Notes under the pieces: model-generated | Seen by the model: only the letters and a program-made list of their open reading frames with translations | Told to the model about the DNA's origin: nothing | The model's database searches: none | Made by a program: the position numbers and the translations under genes | Shown: positions 33,987-41,974 of the stretch, piece by piece | Numbering within the stretch: position 1 is the stretch's first letter | How the letters are laid out: each line of letters opens with the position of its first letter | Assembly: GCA_022736275.1 (NCBI GenBank) | Contig: DZBJ01000009.1 | Location: 1 to 64,000, forward strand | Reading direction: 5' to 3' | Origin: Rikenella microfusus | Lineage (GTDB): Bacteria > Bacteroidota > Bacteroidia > Bacteroidales > VadinHA17 | DNA length: 64,000 nt

Positions 33987-35267
33987 ATGAGGAGTTTACT
34001 ATCAATATTTGTTATTTTTATCGTTCTGGCCTGCAAAGTTGTGGCCCAGGAGAGAATTTCCAGTTTTATACCTTCCTCTGCACCTGACAGGATAATCCTT
34101 ACGATTAAGGGAGATCCTTCCACTACAATGGCGGTGACCTGGAGAACCGACACCTCGGTAAGTGAATCAGTTGCACAGATTTCGCAGAATCTGCCTACTG
34201 TATTCCTGGCGGATTCATCATCTGTAGTGACGGGAACATTTGAAGATGTTGAGGGTGATGGTGTTGTTGGCAGGTTCCATTCGGTCAATTTTACGTCACT
34301 CAGGCCAGGAACAACCTATGCCTACCGCGTGGGTTCAGGCGCTGACGCCAGTGAATGGTTCACATTCAAAACCGCATCAGCCAGTGCGGATCCTTACACA
34401 TTTCTGTTTTTCGGCGATTCCCAGATGGGTACCAATTCGTTGTTTTCAAGAGTGATAAGGCAGGCATACAGAGCAGTGCCCGATGCCAGGCTCATGCTCT
34501 TTCCAGGCGACCTGGTTGACGGAGGAACAGGATCGAAACTTCAGGATGATGAATGGGGTGAGTGGCATGAAGCGGACGGATTTATTAACGCAGAAATACC
34601 AGTCTTGCCCACACCCGGTAACCACGAATACTATAATCCGGGTGACAGGACAAACAGGGCACTTAACAGGTACTGGAAACCGGGGTTCACTTTGCCGGAG
34701 AACGGACCGGCCGGACTCGAAGAGACAGCCTATACTCTGGACTACCAGGGGGTCAGATTCATAATTGTCAACTCAGATGTAATGCTGAGAAGCGAAGATC
34801 TTACCCGGAAACAAGCGGTCTGGGTCGAAGAACTGCTGAAAAACAATCCCTGCAAATGGACTGTAATGGCTTTTCATCATCCCCTCTTCTCAACATCGGC
34901 AAGAAGGGACAACCAAACTGTGAGAGAATCGCTTAAACCACTTATTGATAAATACGGAGTTGATCTGGTTCTTAACGGGCATGATCACACCTATGCCAGG
35001 GGTATGATAATGCCTGATGGTGAAGAGAAGAAGGGCAAACGTGCGGGTACAATATATGTCGTATCCGTCAGCGGAGCCAAGCAGTATCAGCAGGATGCTG
35101 AACCATGGTGGGACCTTGGTCTCACAAATACGCAGCTCTGGCAGGCAATAGCTGTTGACGGCAACGAACTTGAATACAGGGCTTATGATGCTTCAGGCAC
35201 CGTTGTCGACCAGTTTACCCTTAAAAAGAAAAACAACGGTAACAGTTTATTAAACAATGCAAGGTAG
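33987..35267 (+). CDS. Purple acid phosphatase-like metallophosphoesterase
   Basis: A 426-residue secreted phosphoesterase. A signal peptide (about residues 1-20) is followed by an N-terminal fibronectin-like domain (TMAVTWRTD) and a calcineurin-type domain with FFGDSQMG, FPGDLVDGG, PGNHEYY, FHHPLFS and NGHDHTYARG, the metal-binding blocks in order. This layout matches purple acid phosphatases. A TATATTTG box at 33930-33937 is a likely -7 element. The 5'-nucleotidase-like gene follows 25 bases later, suggesting a phosphate-scavenging pair. Confidence 0.9.
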   Translation: MRSLLSIFVIFIVLACKVVAQERISSFIPSSAPDRIILTIKGDPSTTMAVTWRTDTSVSESVAQISQNLPTVFLADSSSVVTGTFEDVEGDGVVGRFHSVNFTSLRPGTTYAYRVGSGADASEWFTFKTASASADPYTFLFFGDSQMGTNSLFSRVIRQAYRAVPDARLMLFPGDLVDGGTGSKLQDDEWGEWHEADGFINAEIPVLPTPGNHEYYNPGDRTNRALNRYWKPGFTLPENGPAGLEETAYTLDYQGVRFIIVNSDVMLRSEDLTRKQAVWVEELLKNNPCKWTVMAFHHPLFSTSARRDNQTVRESLKPLIDKYGVDLVLNGHDHTYARGMIMPDGEEKKGKRAGTIYVVSVSGAKQYQQDAEPWWDLGLTNTQLWQAIAVDGNELEYRAYDASGTVVDQFTLKKKNNGNSLLNNAR

Positions 35268-35292
35268 CTCCGGGCAAACGCAATCCTGACAG

Positions 35293-37023
35293 ATGAAATA
35301 CTATCATATATTTGCAGTCGCTCTCCTGCTTTCACTGGTGATTTTATCGTGCAGTGAGCCTAAAGGCAGCATCGAGATCTATGCCACAACTGACCTTCAC
35401 GGCATGCTTCTTCCTTTTGACAACACGGAGGGCAAGGTCACTGACCGTTCACTTGCCAACCTTGCATCGCTGGTCAGTGACGGTGGAGATGGCAACATCA
35501 TTCTTCTTGACAACGGCGACATACTACAGGGCGATCCGCTGGCCTATTATTACAATTTTGTTGATACCACGCGCACACATGTAATCGCAGATATCCTTAA
35601 TCATCTCGGATATGATGCAGCCACTGCAGGCAATCATGACATTGAGGCAGGGCACCCGGTGTATGACCGTGTGCGACGCCAGTACGACTTTCCTCTGCTG
35701 GCGGCCAATGCCGTTGACATTCAGTCCGGGAAGCCTTATTTCGAGCCTTTTACGGTAGTCAAAAGGGGTGGAATGAAGGTGATTGTATTTGGATTGATAA
35801 CACCGTCTGTACCCAGGTGGCTTCCGGAATCACTCTACCGGGGTATCAGGTTTGAAAGCATGGTTGAAACTGCAAGGAAGTGGATGCCTGTCATGCTTGA
35901 AGCGAAACCCGATCTTATCGTTGGTCTCTTCCATTCAGGCATCGGTAGCGAGGATGAAAGGGGAGACGATGAGAACAGCACACTGGCTGTGGCAGTCAAT
36001 GTTCCGGGCTTTGACGTCATCTTCTGCGGTCATGACCACAGGGAGGATATCAAAGAGGTTGAAAACACGGATGGAAAAACTGTTCTCATTCTTGACGGAG
36101 GCAGCAGGGCCTCCGCATTGATGAATGTGACCGTCACACCAGTGAAACAGCCGGATAGTACCGTGAAGAATGAACTGTCTGGAAGGCTCATCCCGATGAA
36201 TAGCCTCCCGGAGTCACAGGCTTTTATCGAAAGGTATAAAGGCGTCTCCGACACGCTCATGGCCTACACCTCTGAAAAAATAGGCAGTTCGGATGCCACT
36301 GCAACTACCCGTGATGCCTTTTTCGGGCCATCGGCCTTCGTTGACCTTATACACCGGATGCAGCTTGACATCACCGGTGCACAGATATCCCTGGCTGCGC
36401 CTCTCTCGTTTGATCAGAGTATCGAAAAGGGTGAGCTGAGAATAAGAGATATGTACAGGCTCTACCGGTTTGAAAATTTCCTTTATACGGTACAAATGAC
36501 CGGTGGCGAGATTGACAGGCACCTGGAGCATTCGGCAGGATTATGGTTTGCAACCATGAATGACAAAAAAGACTATATGCTCAATTACCGTCTTGATGAC
36601 GGCGGTTCGCCGGTGATGGTCAATGGAACAGCCCGTCTGCGCAATCCTTCCTACAATTTTGAGTCGGCAATGGGTATCCGGTACACCGTTGACGTCAGTA
36701 AACCGCAGGGAGCGAGGGTGAATATCACCGCCCTGAGTGACGGATCACCCTTCAGTCACAGCGCGGCATATACTGTGGCTGTCAACTCTTACCGGGCAAA
36801 CGGCGGTGGCGGACATTTCCCGGCGGCAGGGATTACCGGGAAAGAGCTTGAAAGGAGGATGATTTCAGCCACGGAGCGTGATCTCAGGCATTATATGACA
36901 GAATGGATAAGGGAGAAGGGGACCATCAGCCCGGAGCCACTTTCGGAATGGCAAATTATACCGGTTGAGTGGGCAGCGGCTGCAGCCAGCCGTGAGACGA
37001 GGCTGCTTTTTGGTGACAACTGA
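35293..37023 (+). CDS. 5'-nucleotidase / 2',3'-cyclic phosphodiesterase family lipoprotein
   Basis: A 576-residue enzyme of the UshA/CpdB family. A lipoprotein signal ends at the lipobox LSLVILSC, so it is membrane-anchored. The N-terminal metallophosphatase domain shows YATTDLHGMLL, DNGDILQGDPL, AGNHDIEAG and CGHDHRE. The C-terminal 5'-nucleotidase substrate domain shows SLAAPLSFDQ and NSYRANGGGGHF. Likely substrates are nucleotides or cyclic nucleotides in the periplasm. Probably co-transcribed with the preceding phosphatase gene. Confidence 0.92.
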   Translation: MKYYHIFAVALLLSLVILSCSEPKGSIEIYATTDLHGMLLPFDNTEGKVTDRSLANLASLVSDGGDGNIILLDNGDILQGDPLAYYYNFVDTTRTHVIADILNHLGYDAATAGNHDIEAGHPVYDRVRRQYDFPLLAANAVDIQSGKPYFEPFTVVKRGGMKVIVFGLITPSVPRWLPESLYRGIRFESMVETARKWMPVMLEAKPDLIVGLFHSGIGSEDERGDDENSTLAVAVNVPGFDVIFCGHDHREDIKEVENTDGKTVLILDGGSRASALMNVTVTPVKQPDSTVKNELSGRLIPMNSLPESQAFIERYKGVSDTLMAYTSEKIGSSDATATTRDAFFGPSAFVDLIHRMQLDITGAQISLAAPLSFDQSIEKGELRIRDMYRLYRFENFLYTVQMTGGEIDRHLEHSAGLWFATMNDKKDYMLNYRLDDGGSPVMVNGTARLRNPSYNFESAMGIRYTVDVSKPQGARVNITALSDGSPFSHSAAYTVAVNSYRANGGGGHFPAAGITGKELERRMISATERDLRHYMTEWIREKGTISPEPLSEWQIIPVEWAAAAASRETRLLFGDN

Positions 37024-37096
37024 GATAATCAATAACTTTGAGGAGCGTTTCAATGAATGCATTTTTGCCGGCTTCTCCCCCCCCTGAAAAAAAGTA

Positions 37097-37723
37097 ATGA
37101 AAACGGAGAAAGGAAACAGTGACGGTCAGATGCTCCCAATTGTTGAGGAGTTCTACTCAATCCAGGGCGAGGGATGCAACACTGGGAAGGCAGCCTACTT
37201 CATCAGGATAGGAGGGTGCGACATCTGCTGCAGCTGGTGTGACACAAGATACTCATGGAACGCTGATCTGCATCCGCTGGTTGACATCAGCTCAATGGCT
37301 GACCGTGTCACGGCTGCAGGAGCAGATTCTGTAGTGGTTACCGGCGGTGAGCCACTTATGTGGAACCTTGATCCTCTGTGCGATTTGCTGAAGGCAAAGG
37401 GTTTGAAAACCTATCTTGAGACCTCGGGTGCTTATCGCCTTACCGGCAGGTGGGACTGGATAACCCTGTCGCCAAAAAAGGGATCGCCGCCACTTGAGGA
37501 GATATGGGCCCTTGCCGACGAGCTGAAAGTCGTTGTCTGTGATGGCACTGATTTTGCGGCAGCCGAGACATACAGCTCCATGGTGAGTGTCAAATGCAGG
37601 CTACTTTTGCAACCCGAATGGAGCAGATACAGCGAGATGATAGCAGCTGTGACGGAATATGTCAAGAGAAACACCAGGTGGATGGTATCACTTCAGGCGC
37701 ACAAATTCATGCACATACCCTGA
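37097..37723 (+). CDS. queE: 7-carboxy-7-deazaguanine synthase
   Basis: A 208-residue radical SAM enzyme that makes 7-carboxy-7-deazaguanine in the queuosine pathway. FYSIQGEG near residue 19 is the QueE signature, and C41xxxC45xxC48 (GGCDICCSWCDT) binds the cluster. VVTGGEPLMW contacts SAM, and the C-terminal LQAHKFMHIP matches the QueE end LQxHKxxxI. The stop codon touches the ATG of the OmpA-family gene. No queC or queD is in the window. Confidence 0.95.
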   Translation: MKTEKGNSDGQMLPIVEEFYSIQGEGCNTGKAAYFIRIGGCDICCSWCDTRYSWNADLHPLVDISSMADRVTAAGADSVVVTGGEPLMWNLDPLCDLLKAKGLKTYLETSGAYRLTGRWDWITLSPKKGSPPLEEIWALADELKVVVCDGTDFAAAETYSSMVSVKCRLLLQPEWSRYSEMIAAVTEYVKRNTRWMVSLQAHKFMHIP

Positions 37724-39670
37724 ATGAGGATACGGTTCTGCATATCAGCCTTACTGATGATCATTCTGAGCCAGTGCGCAGTCACCGGACAGAACTATCA
37801 TACGCGTTCAAACAGGGCATTGAAGTACTATGATCAGGGTAAAAGGGATTACGACCTTCTATATTACGCCCGGGCTGAAACAAGCCTTCAGATGGCTGTC
37901 AGGGAAGATGACGGGTTTTATGAAGCTCATATACTTCTGGGGCAACTTTATTCGGACACTGGCGACTGGGAGAAGGCGGTGACCCATTACCGGAAGGCTG
38001 TTGCGATTGATTCACTCTTTTTTGTACCGGCGCTTTACGGTCTGGGCAGGGCAGAGTTGCGTACCGGCAGGTACGCGGAGGCAAGAACCACTCTTGAGAC
38101 TTTCCTCGGTAAGCCCGGAATCACGGAGAAGCTGCGGGCCGAAACTGAAAAGATGCTGACCAGCTGCAGGTTCGCCCTCACTTTTCCTGGCAATTACTTC
38201 GGAAGGGAACCGGTAAACGCGGGTGACTCCGTGAATACAGCGCTTGACGAATACTGGCCCTCAGTGACAGGTGATGGCCAGCAGCTGATATTCACACGCG
38301 AGGTGAAGAGAGCCGGAGGCTATGGCAGGGATAAGCAGGAGGATTTCTATATAAGCCGCTGGGTGAGTGACGGATACTGGGGCACGGGACGCAATGCCGG
38401 TGCCCCTCTGAACACGGCAGGCAATGAGGGGGCACAGTCTATTTCTTCTGACGGGCGATCAATGTATTTCACGGCGTGCGACCGCAATGACGGCTACGGC
38501 CGGTGCGATATCTATTTTTCGTTCCATGACGGTAACCGGTGGTCGCCCGGAGTTAACGCAGGAGCGCCGGTGAACAGCACATACTGGGAATCACAGCCAT
38601 CTGTCAGTCCCAACGGCAGGATGCTTTTCTTTGTCAGTAACAGGCCGGGAGGACAGGGAGGAATGGATATATGGTACTCTGTTCGCGGCAGTGATGGCAA
38701 GTGGGGAAGCCCTGTCAATCCGGGCAAAGCGATTAACACCATTGGTGACGAGTTCTCTCCGTTCATCTACTTCAACAGCAGAACCCTCTATTTCTCCTCA
38801 AACGGCAGAGAGACATTTGGCGGTCATGACATCTACGTGACAACCATGAAACCTGATTCCACGTGGACTCCTCCTGAGAATCTGGGTCCGGCTATAAATA
38901 CACCTGCAGATGAGACAGGTCTTGTGATAGAGTCATCGGGTAAAAGAGCCTACTTCTCATCAGTGCGCGACAAGAGCAGAGGAAAGGATATCTTCTATCT
39001 CGACCTTCCCGAATCAATTCAGCCGGAACCGGTTTCATACTTCAGGGGAACGGTGATTGACAAAGCCACCGGGGCGCCTATATCCGCCAGGTATGAGCTG
39101 ACCGACCTGAGCAGCCGTACCTCAATAATCTCTTCATTGACTGACAGTAAGGGCGGATTCTTCGTCTGCCTCCCCCAGGGATACAGCTACGGGCTTAATG
39201 TGACAGCTGACGGGTATATGATATTTTCGGAGAATTTTGACTTTGTTGAGGGCTATACCTCTGCCGAGCCTTACCGGAAAACAATCGCCCTGAACAAGGT
39301 TAGAAAGGGCGAATTCATGAGGATGTACAATGTGTTCTTCGACACTGACTCCTGGGAGTTGCTTGAGGCATCGGTTCCTGAACTCGAAATGCTCCTTGAA
39401 TTCCTGAGGATTAACAATACGGTGGTGATCGAGATCGGAGGTCATACCGATTCCGACGGAAGTGATGAACATAACCAGGTACTGTCGGAAAAGCGAGCCG
39501 CTGCCGTCAGAAATTACCTGATCAAAAGAGGCATCACTCCTGAGCGAATGTTTTCACATGGTTACGGTGAGACATCTCCGATGGCTGATAACATAACAGC
39601 AGCGGGGAAGAGGCTTAACCGCCGGACTGAGATAACCATACTGTCGGAAGGAATTGTTGTTAAGAAATAG
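37724..39670 (+). CDS. OmpA family protein with TPR and PD40 repeats
   Basis: A 648-residue outer-membrane-associated protein. In order it has a signal peptide (about 1-22), a TPR region (residues 30-140), four to five WD40-like PD40 repeats (about 165-420; motifs such as SISSDGRSMYFTA, SVSPNGRMLFFVS and LYFSSNGRETFGGHDIY), a carboxypeptidase-regulatory-like domain (about 440-515) and a C-terminal OmpA domain (NVFFDTDSWEL ... GHTDSDGSDEHNQVLSEKRA) that binds peptidoglycan. This layout resembles PorE-type proteins of the T9SS. It starts directly after the queE stop. Confidence 0.9.
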   Translation: MRIRFCISALLMIILSQCAVTGQNYHTRSNRALKYYDQGKRDYDLLYYARAETSLQMAVREDDGFYEAHILLGQLYSDTGDWEKAVTHYRKAVAIDSLFFVPALYGLGRAELRTGRYAEARTTLETFLGKPGITEKLRAETEKMLTSCRFALTFPGNYFGREPVNAGDSVNTALDEYWPSVTGDGQQLIFTREVKRAGGYGRDKQEDFYISRWVSDGYWGTGRNAGAPLNTAGNEGAQSISSDGRSMYFTACDRNDGYGRCDIYFSFHDGNRWSPGVNAGAPVNSTYWESQPSVSPNGRMLFFVSNRPGGQGGMDIWYSVRGSDGKWGSPVNPGKAINTIGDEFSPFIYFNSRTLYFSSNGRETFGGHDIYVTTMKPDSTWTPPENLGPAINTPADETGLVIESSGKRAYFSSVRDKSRGKDIFYLDLPESIQPEPVSYFRGTVIDKATGAPISARYELTDLSSRTSIISSLTDSKGGFFVCLPQGYSYGLNVTADGYMIFSENFDFVEGYTSAEPYRKTIALNKVRKGEFMRMYNVFFDTDSWELLEASVPELEMLLEFLRINNTVVIEIGGHTDSDGSDEHNQVLSEKRAAAVRNYLIKRGITPERMFSHGYGETSPMADNITAAGKRLNRRTEITILSEGIVVKK

Positions 39671-39710
39671 TCGCCAGTCCTCAGTCTTCAGACAATCAAT
39701 AAGTTAACAA

Positions 39711-39768
39711 CTGCCGACTGTGGACTGTGGACTGCCGACTGAAAGTGCCGACTGCAGACTGCCGACTT
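39711..39768. repeat. Short imperfect GACTG-type repeats
   Basis: About six imperfect 7-9-base units ending in GACTG or GACT (CTGCCGACTG, TGGACTG, TGGACTG, CCGACTG, GCCGACTG, CAGACTG, CCGACT) run head to tail downstream of the OmpA-family gene. They have no spacers of CRISPR size and no coding frame. This kind of degenerate repeat occurs between Bacteroidota genes; its role is unknown. Confidence 0.7.
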
Positions 39769-39774
39769 GAAAAA

Positions 39775-39813
39775 AAGAGGCCGCCCCGTGAGAGACGGCC
39801 CCGGCCTTCTTTT
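39775..39813. terminator. Bidirectional terminator between OmpA-family and histidine kinase genes
   Basis: AAGAGGCCG and CGGCCTTCTTTT pair as an outer stem, and GGCCG/CGGCC gives an alternative inner pairing. An A-run precedes and a T-run follows, so it could stop transcripts from both convergent genes. Confidence 0.7.
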
Positions 39814-39840
39814 ATCAGACAATTGTAAAACCTCAGAGAA

Positions 39841-40656
39841 TCATATGGCTATCTTGTTCTCTGAAGAACTGCCGGTAAGTATTTTCAAACCTCGACTTTC
39901 TTTTGCCGGCCATGAGACAAAGACAGAAGTGCCTCCGGCATCGTTGGCTTCAACCCTGATTTTGCCTTCCAATGCCAAAATAAGATTTCTGGCCAGGATT
40001 AAATTCATAGCGGAATAGGTATCCTGACTGTCGGAATGTTGGATCTCAGGATTGTCGGAAAGCAGCAGATCACTGCTTCTTGAGAAACCCTGGCCAGAAT
40101 CTTTTACATAGAATGTGATTGTTTCATCGTTGAATGTGCACCCAACCTTGATAAACCCTGAAAAAGTAGATTCGAGCGAATTGCGGAACAGATTGTTGAC
40201 AATTCTTGTCGTTCTTGCCGTGTCAATCTTCAGGATCAGTTTGTCAGGAAGGTTATCCTCCTGTATCAGAACCACCTTGTCCTTGCCCTTTTTCCTCATT
40301 AAAACCCTGAAATCTGAGGTCAGTGACTCGAACAGCCTTGTAGCGTCTGTATCCCTGAGATTTTCCTTAACTGATCCTGCTTCAAGTGCAGCAGTGTCAA
40401 AGAAATTTTCAAACAGTCCTATCAGTTGTTCGCAGGAGGTTAATATCTGTTCTGAGAACTCACGCTTTTCATTTTCACTGAAACGCACGTTGTTCAACAG
40501 GTATGAGAAGGCCACGATTGAATTCATCTGTGTCCTTACCTCATGTGATACACCCGCGAGTATGTTAGGTTTATTGATCATCTGGTTCATTTTTTTCTGC
40601 CCTATCGCCGTTGTCAGATCTTTCTCACTGCAGGCATTACGAAGTATCTCGAACAT
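39841..40656 (-). CDS. Sensorless cytoplasmic histidine kinase
   Basis: A 271-residue histidine kinase core. The phospho-acceptor is H38 in LAGVSHEVRTQMNSIVAF, followed by the dimerisation helices and a HATPase_c domain with RIVNNLFRNSLES (N box) and VKDSGQGF (G1 box). There is no membrane segment, PAS or other sensor domain, and no adjacent response regulator. It is 29 bases downstream of the anti-sigma-like TPR gene, so probably co-transcribed with it and perhaps with the leader-peptide gene. A link to the CHAT/sigma-factor locus is inference. Confidence 0.83.
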   Translation of the reverse strand: MFEILRNACSEKDLTTAIGQKKMNQMINKPNILAGVSHEVRTQMNSIVAFSYLLNNVRFSENEKREFSEQILTSCEQLIGLFENFFDTAALEAGSVKENLRDTDATRLFESLTSDFRVLMRKKGKDKVVLIQEDNLPDKLILKIDTARTTRIVNNLFRNSLESTFSGFIKVGCTFNDETITFYVKDSGQGFSRSSDLLLSDNPEIQHSDSQDTYSAMNLILARNLILALEGKIRVEANDAGGTSVFVSWPAKESRGLKILTGSSSENKIAI

Positions 40657-40685
40657 ATGAACAGCATGAAGTTGGATTAATTCTG

Positions 40686-41432
40686 CTACCTAAGTTTTCG
40701 CGCAAGCCTGGCTGCCTGCCTGTTGTAACGGCTCTTTGAAGCAGCAATGGCCTCGAACTGTTTTACTGCCTTTGCCGTGTTGTCAGTCATCATGTAACAA
40801 AGACCAAGATACCAGGCGGCATCTTCAAGATAGAGGTTGTCATTATGCTCAATCACCCTGGTAAATGATCCGCTGGCCACAGGATAATTGCTAATCTCCA
40901 TATTGGCCATGCCATGCATAAAGACTGATTCCATATTATCCTTTTCACTTACGATCACCTGCTCGAAAAAATTGATGGCTTTATCGTATTCCCTGGCGGT
41001 GTATGACGCAATAGCATTCTCCATCAGGGAATTGCCTGAACTGACTGCTGACCTTACTGCTCCCGGTGATTCATACCGGGTATAATAGGCCCCAAAGAGC
41101 TCACCTGCTGGTTCATCTGGCCTGAGGGTAAAATAAAATGCTGTTGAAACCATTGCCATCAGGATTATTGCTGCTGCATACTTTGCTGATTTTATGGCTG
41201 TTCTGCGAATTGTTCCTGATGAACGCTTCTTCATTTCAATGACTCCGAGCTTTGCTCTAAGGTCAATGATCTCCCTGTTTGCCAGGATTGCATCTGTTTT
41301 TCGTCTGAGATTTACTTCCCTGGCCAGCTCCGGATATTTTTTCATCTGACCGGTAAGCCATTCTGCCTCGGCCCTGCCAGCAGAACCGTCGAGAAAATTC
41401 TCAATTGTGTTGTTGACATTAATTGTCTTCAT
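40686..41432 (-). CDS. Anti-sigma-like membrane protein with TPR domain
   Basis: A 248-residue protein. The cytoplasmic N-terminus (IENFLDGSAGRAEAEWLTGQMK) resembles the small helical domain of FecR/RskA-type anti-sigma factors of Bacteroidota. A single membrane segment follows at about residues 82-103, then TPR-like helices on the far side (YDKAINFFEQVI, YPVASGSFTRVIEH, DNTAKAVKQFEAI). Such proteins usually sequester an ECF sigma factor; the one at 45019-45585 is the obvious partner, with the CHAT-TPR gene between them. No zinc motif. The kinase gene follows after 29 bases. Confidence 0.68.
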   Translation of the reverse strand: MKTINVNNTIENFLDGSAGRAEAEWLTGQMKKYPELAREVNLRRKTDAILANREIIDLRAKLGVIEMKKRSSGTIRRTAIKSAKYAAAIILMAMVSTAFYFTLRPDEPAGELFGAYYTRYESPGAVRSAVSSGNSLMENAIASYTAREYDKAINFFEQVIVSEKDNMESVFMHGMANMEISNYPVASGSFTRVIEHNDNLYLEDAAWYLGLCYMMTDNTAKAVKQFEAIAASKSRYNRQAARLARKLR

Positions 41433-41521
41433 CTTAAAAGTATTATTATTTCACACTTATAAAAAACTATTAATCAAATAGTTAGTTACAGTTTGCGCTA
41501 TGCCTTCCCCTGCACTGCCGT

Positions 41522-41539
41522 CAACATGCTTGCATGTTG
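41522..41539. repeat. Inverted repeat upstream of the anti-sigma-like gene
   Basis: CAACATGC and GCATGTTG are perfect 8-bp arms with two bases between them (7-bp stem if a four-base loop is allowed). It lies in the 193 bases between the leader-peptide gene and the anti-sigma-like gene, and could be an operator or a weak attenuator. A second small hairpin, GCCGG-ATGA-CCGGC, is at 41600-41613. Nothing else is recognisable in this gap. Confidence 0.4.
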
Positions 41540-41625
41540 CCTGTAAGTTCCAGGTAAACCTGCCATGGGCAGATTCGCCTGTATCGGGTATATTTTATGG
41601 CCGGATGACCGGCTCCAGTCAATTC

Positions 41626-41763
41626 CTAAAATTCTATGATCACCGGAGGTTTGGTGGGATTGGTTCCGGTATCACTTTTTCCGCCGTTTCCGCCACGTAC
41701 GTTAATCATCTCTTCATTTGAAAGAACAAATTCAGCAAATTTTTCAATTGTCAGGGTTTTCAT
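41626..41763 (-). CDS. Double-glycine leader peptide precursor (bacteriocin/signal peptide-like)
   Basis: A 45-residue precursor peptide, too short for most gene callers. The leader ends LSNEEMINVRGG, an exact fit to the C39-cleaved consensus LSxxELxxIxGG: Leu -12, Glu -8, Met -7, Val -4, Gly-Gly -2/-1. Cleavage after G25 would release a 20-residue core rich in Gly, Thr and Pro and ending VIIEF, without Cys, so disulfide or lanthionine rings are not expected. I chose the ATG at 41763; a longer start at 41817 adds 18 residues unlike a leader. A C39-peptidase ABC transporter lies at 45729-47915 and a CHAT protease is divergently encoded at 41975. Confidence 0.78.
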   Translation of the reverse strand: MKTLTIEKFAEFVLSNEEMINVRGGNGGKSDTGTNPTKPPVIIEF

Positions 41764-41974
41764 TTCGTTGAGTTTTATTGATAATTCAGGGTTTGTGTGT
41801 ACTTCTATACCGTACATGTCAGAAATGTGGGTTTTGTGACACAGAAAAATGAAGATTTTTTAAAAAAAAATGCAACAAATTGATATTCAGTCATGTATAA
41901 TGGCAGAAGTATTACGGGCAGAGTAACGGATTGTTTTATACATTTACAGCCGGAAAGAAAGAAGAACCACTTTG

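Noticed and set aside
39711-39768. Possible CRISPR array
   Set aside because: Units are 7-9 bases, imperfect, and contiguous with no spacers; no cas genes are present.
40651-40662. GAACATATG at the kinase start, resembling the DUF134-type palindrome
   Set aside because: Only the left half and centre match; the right half reads AAC rather than TTC, and it overlaps a start codon, where CATATG-like strings are common.
41498-41566. A 22-codon minus-strand ORF between the leader peptide and the anti-sigma-like gene
   Set aside because: It has no leader motif, is formed mostly by the inverted repeat, and has no sign of selection I can see.
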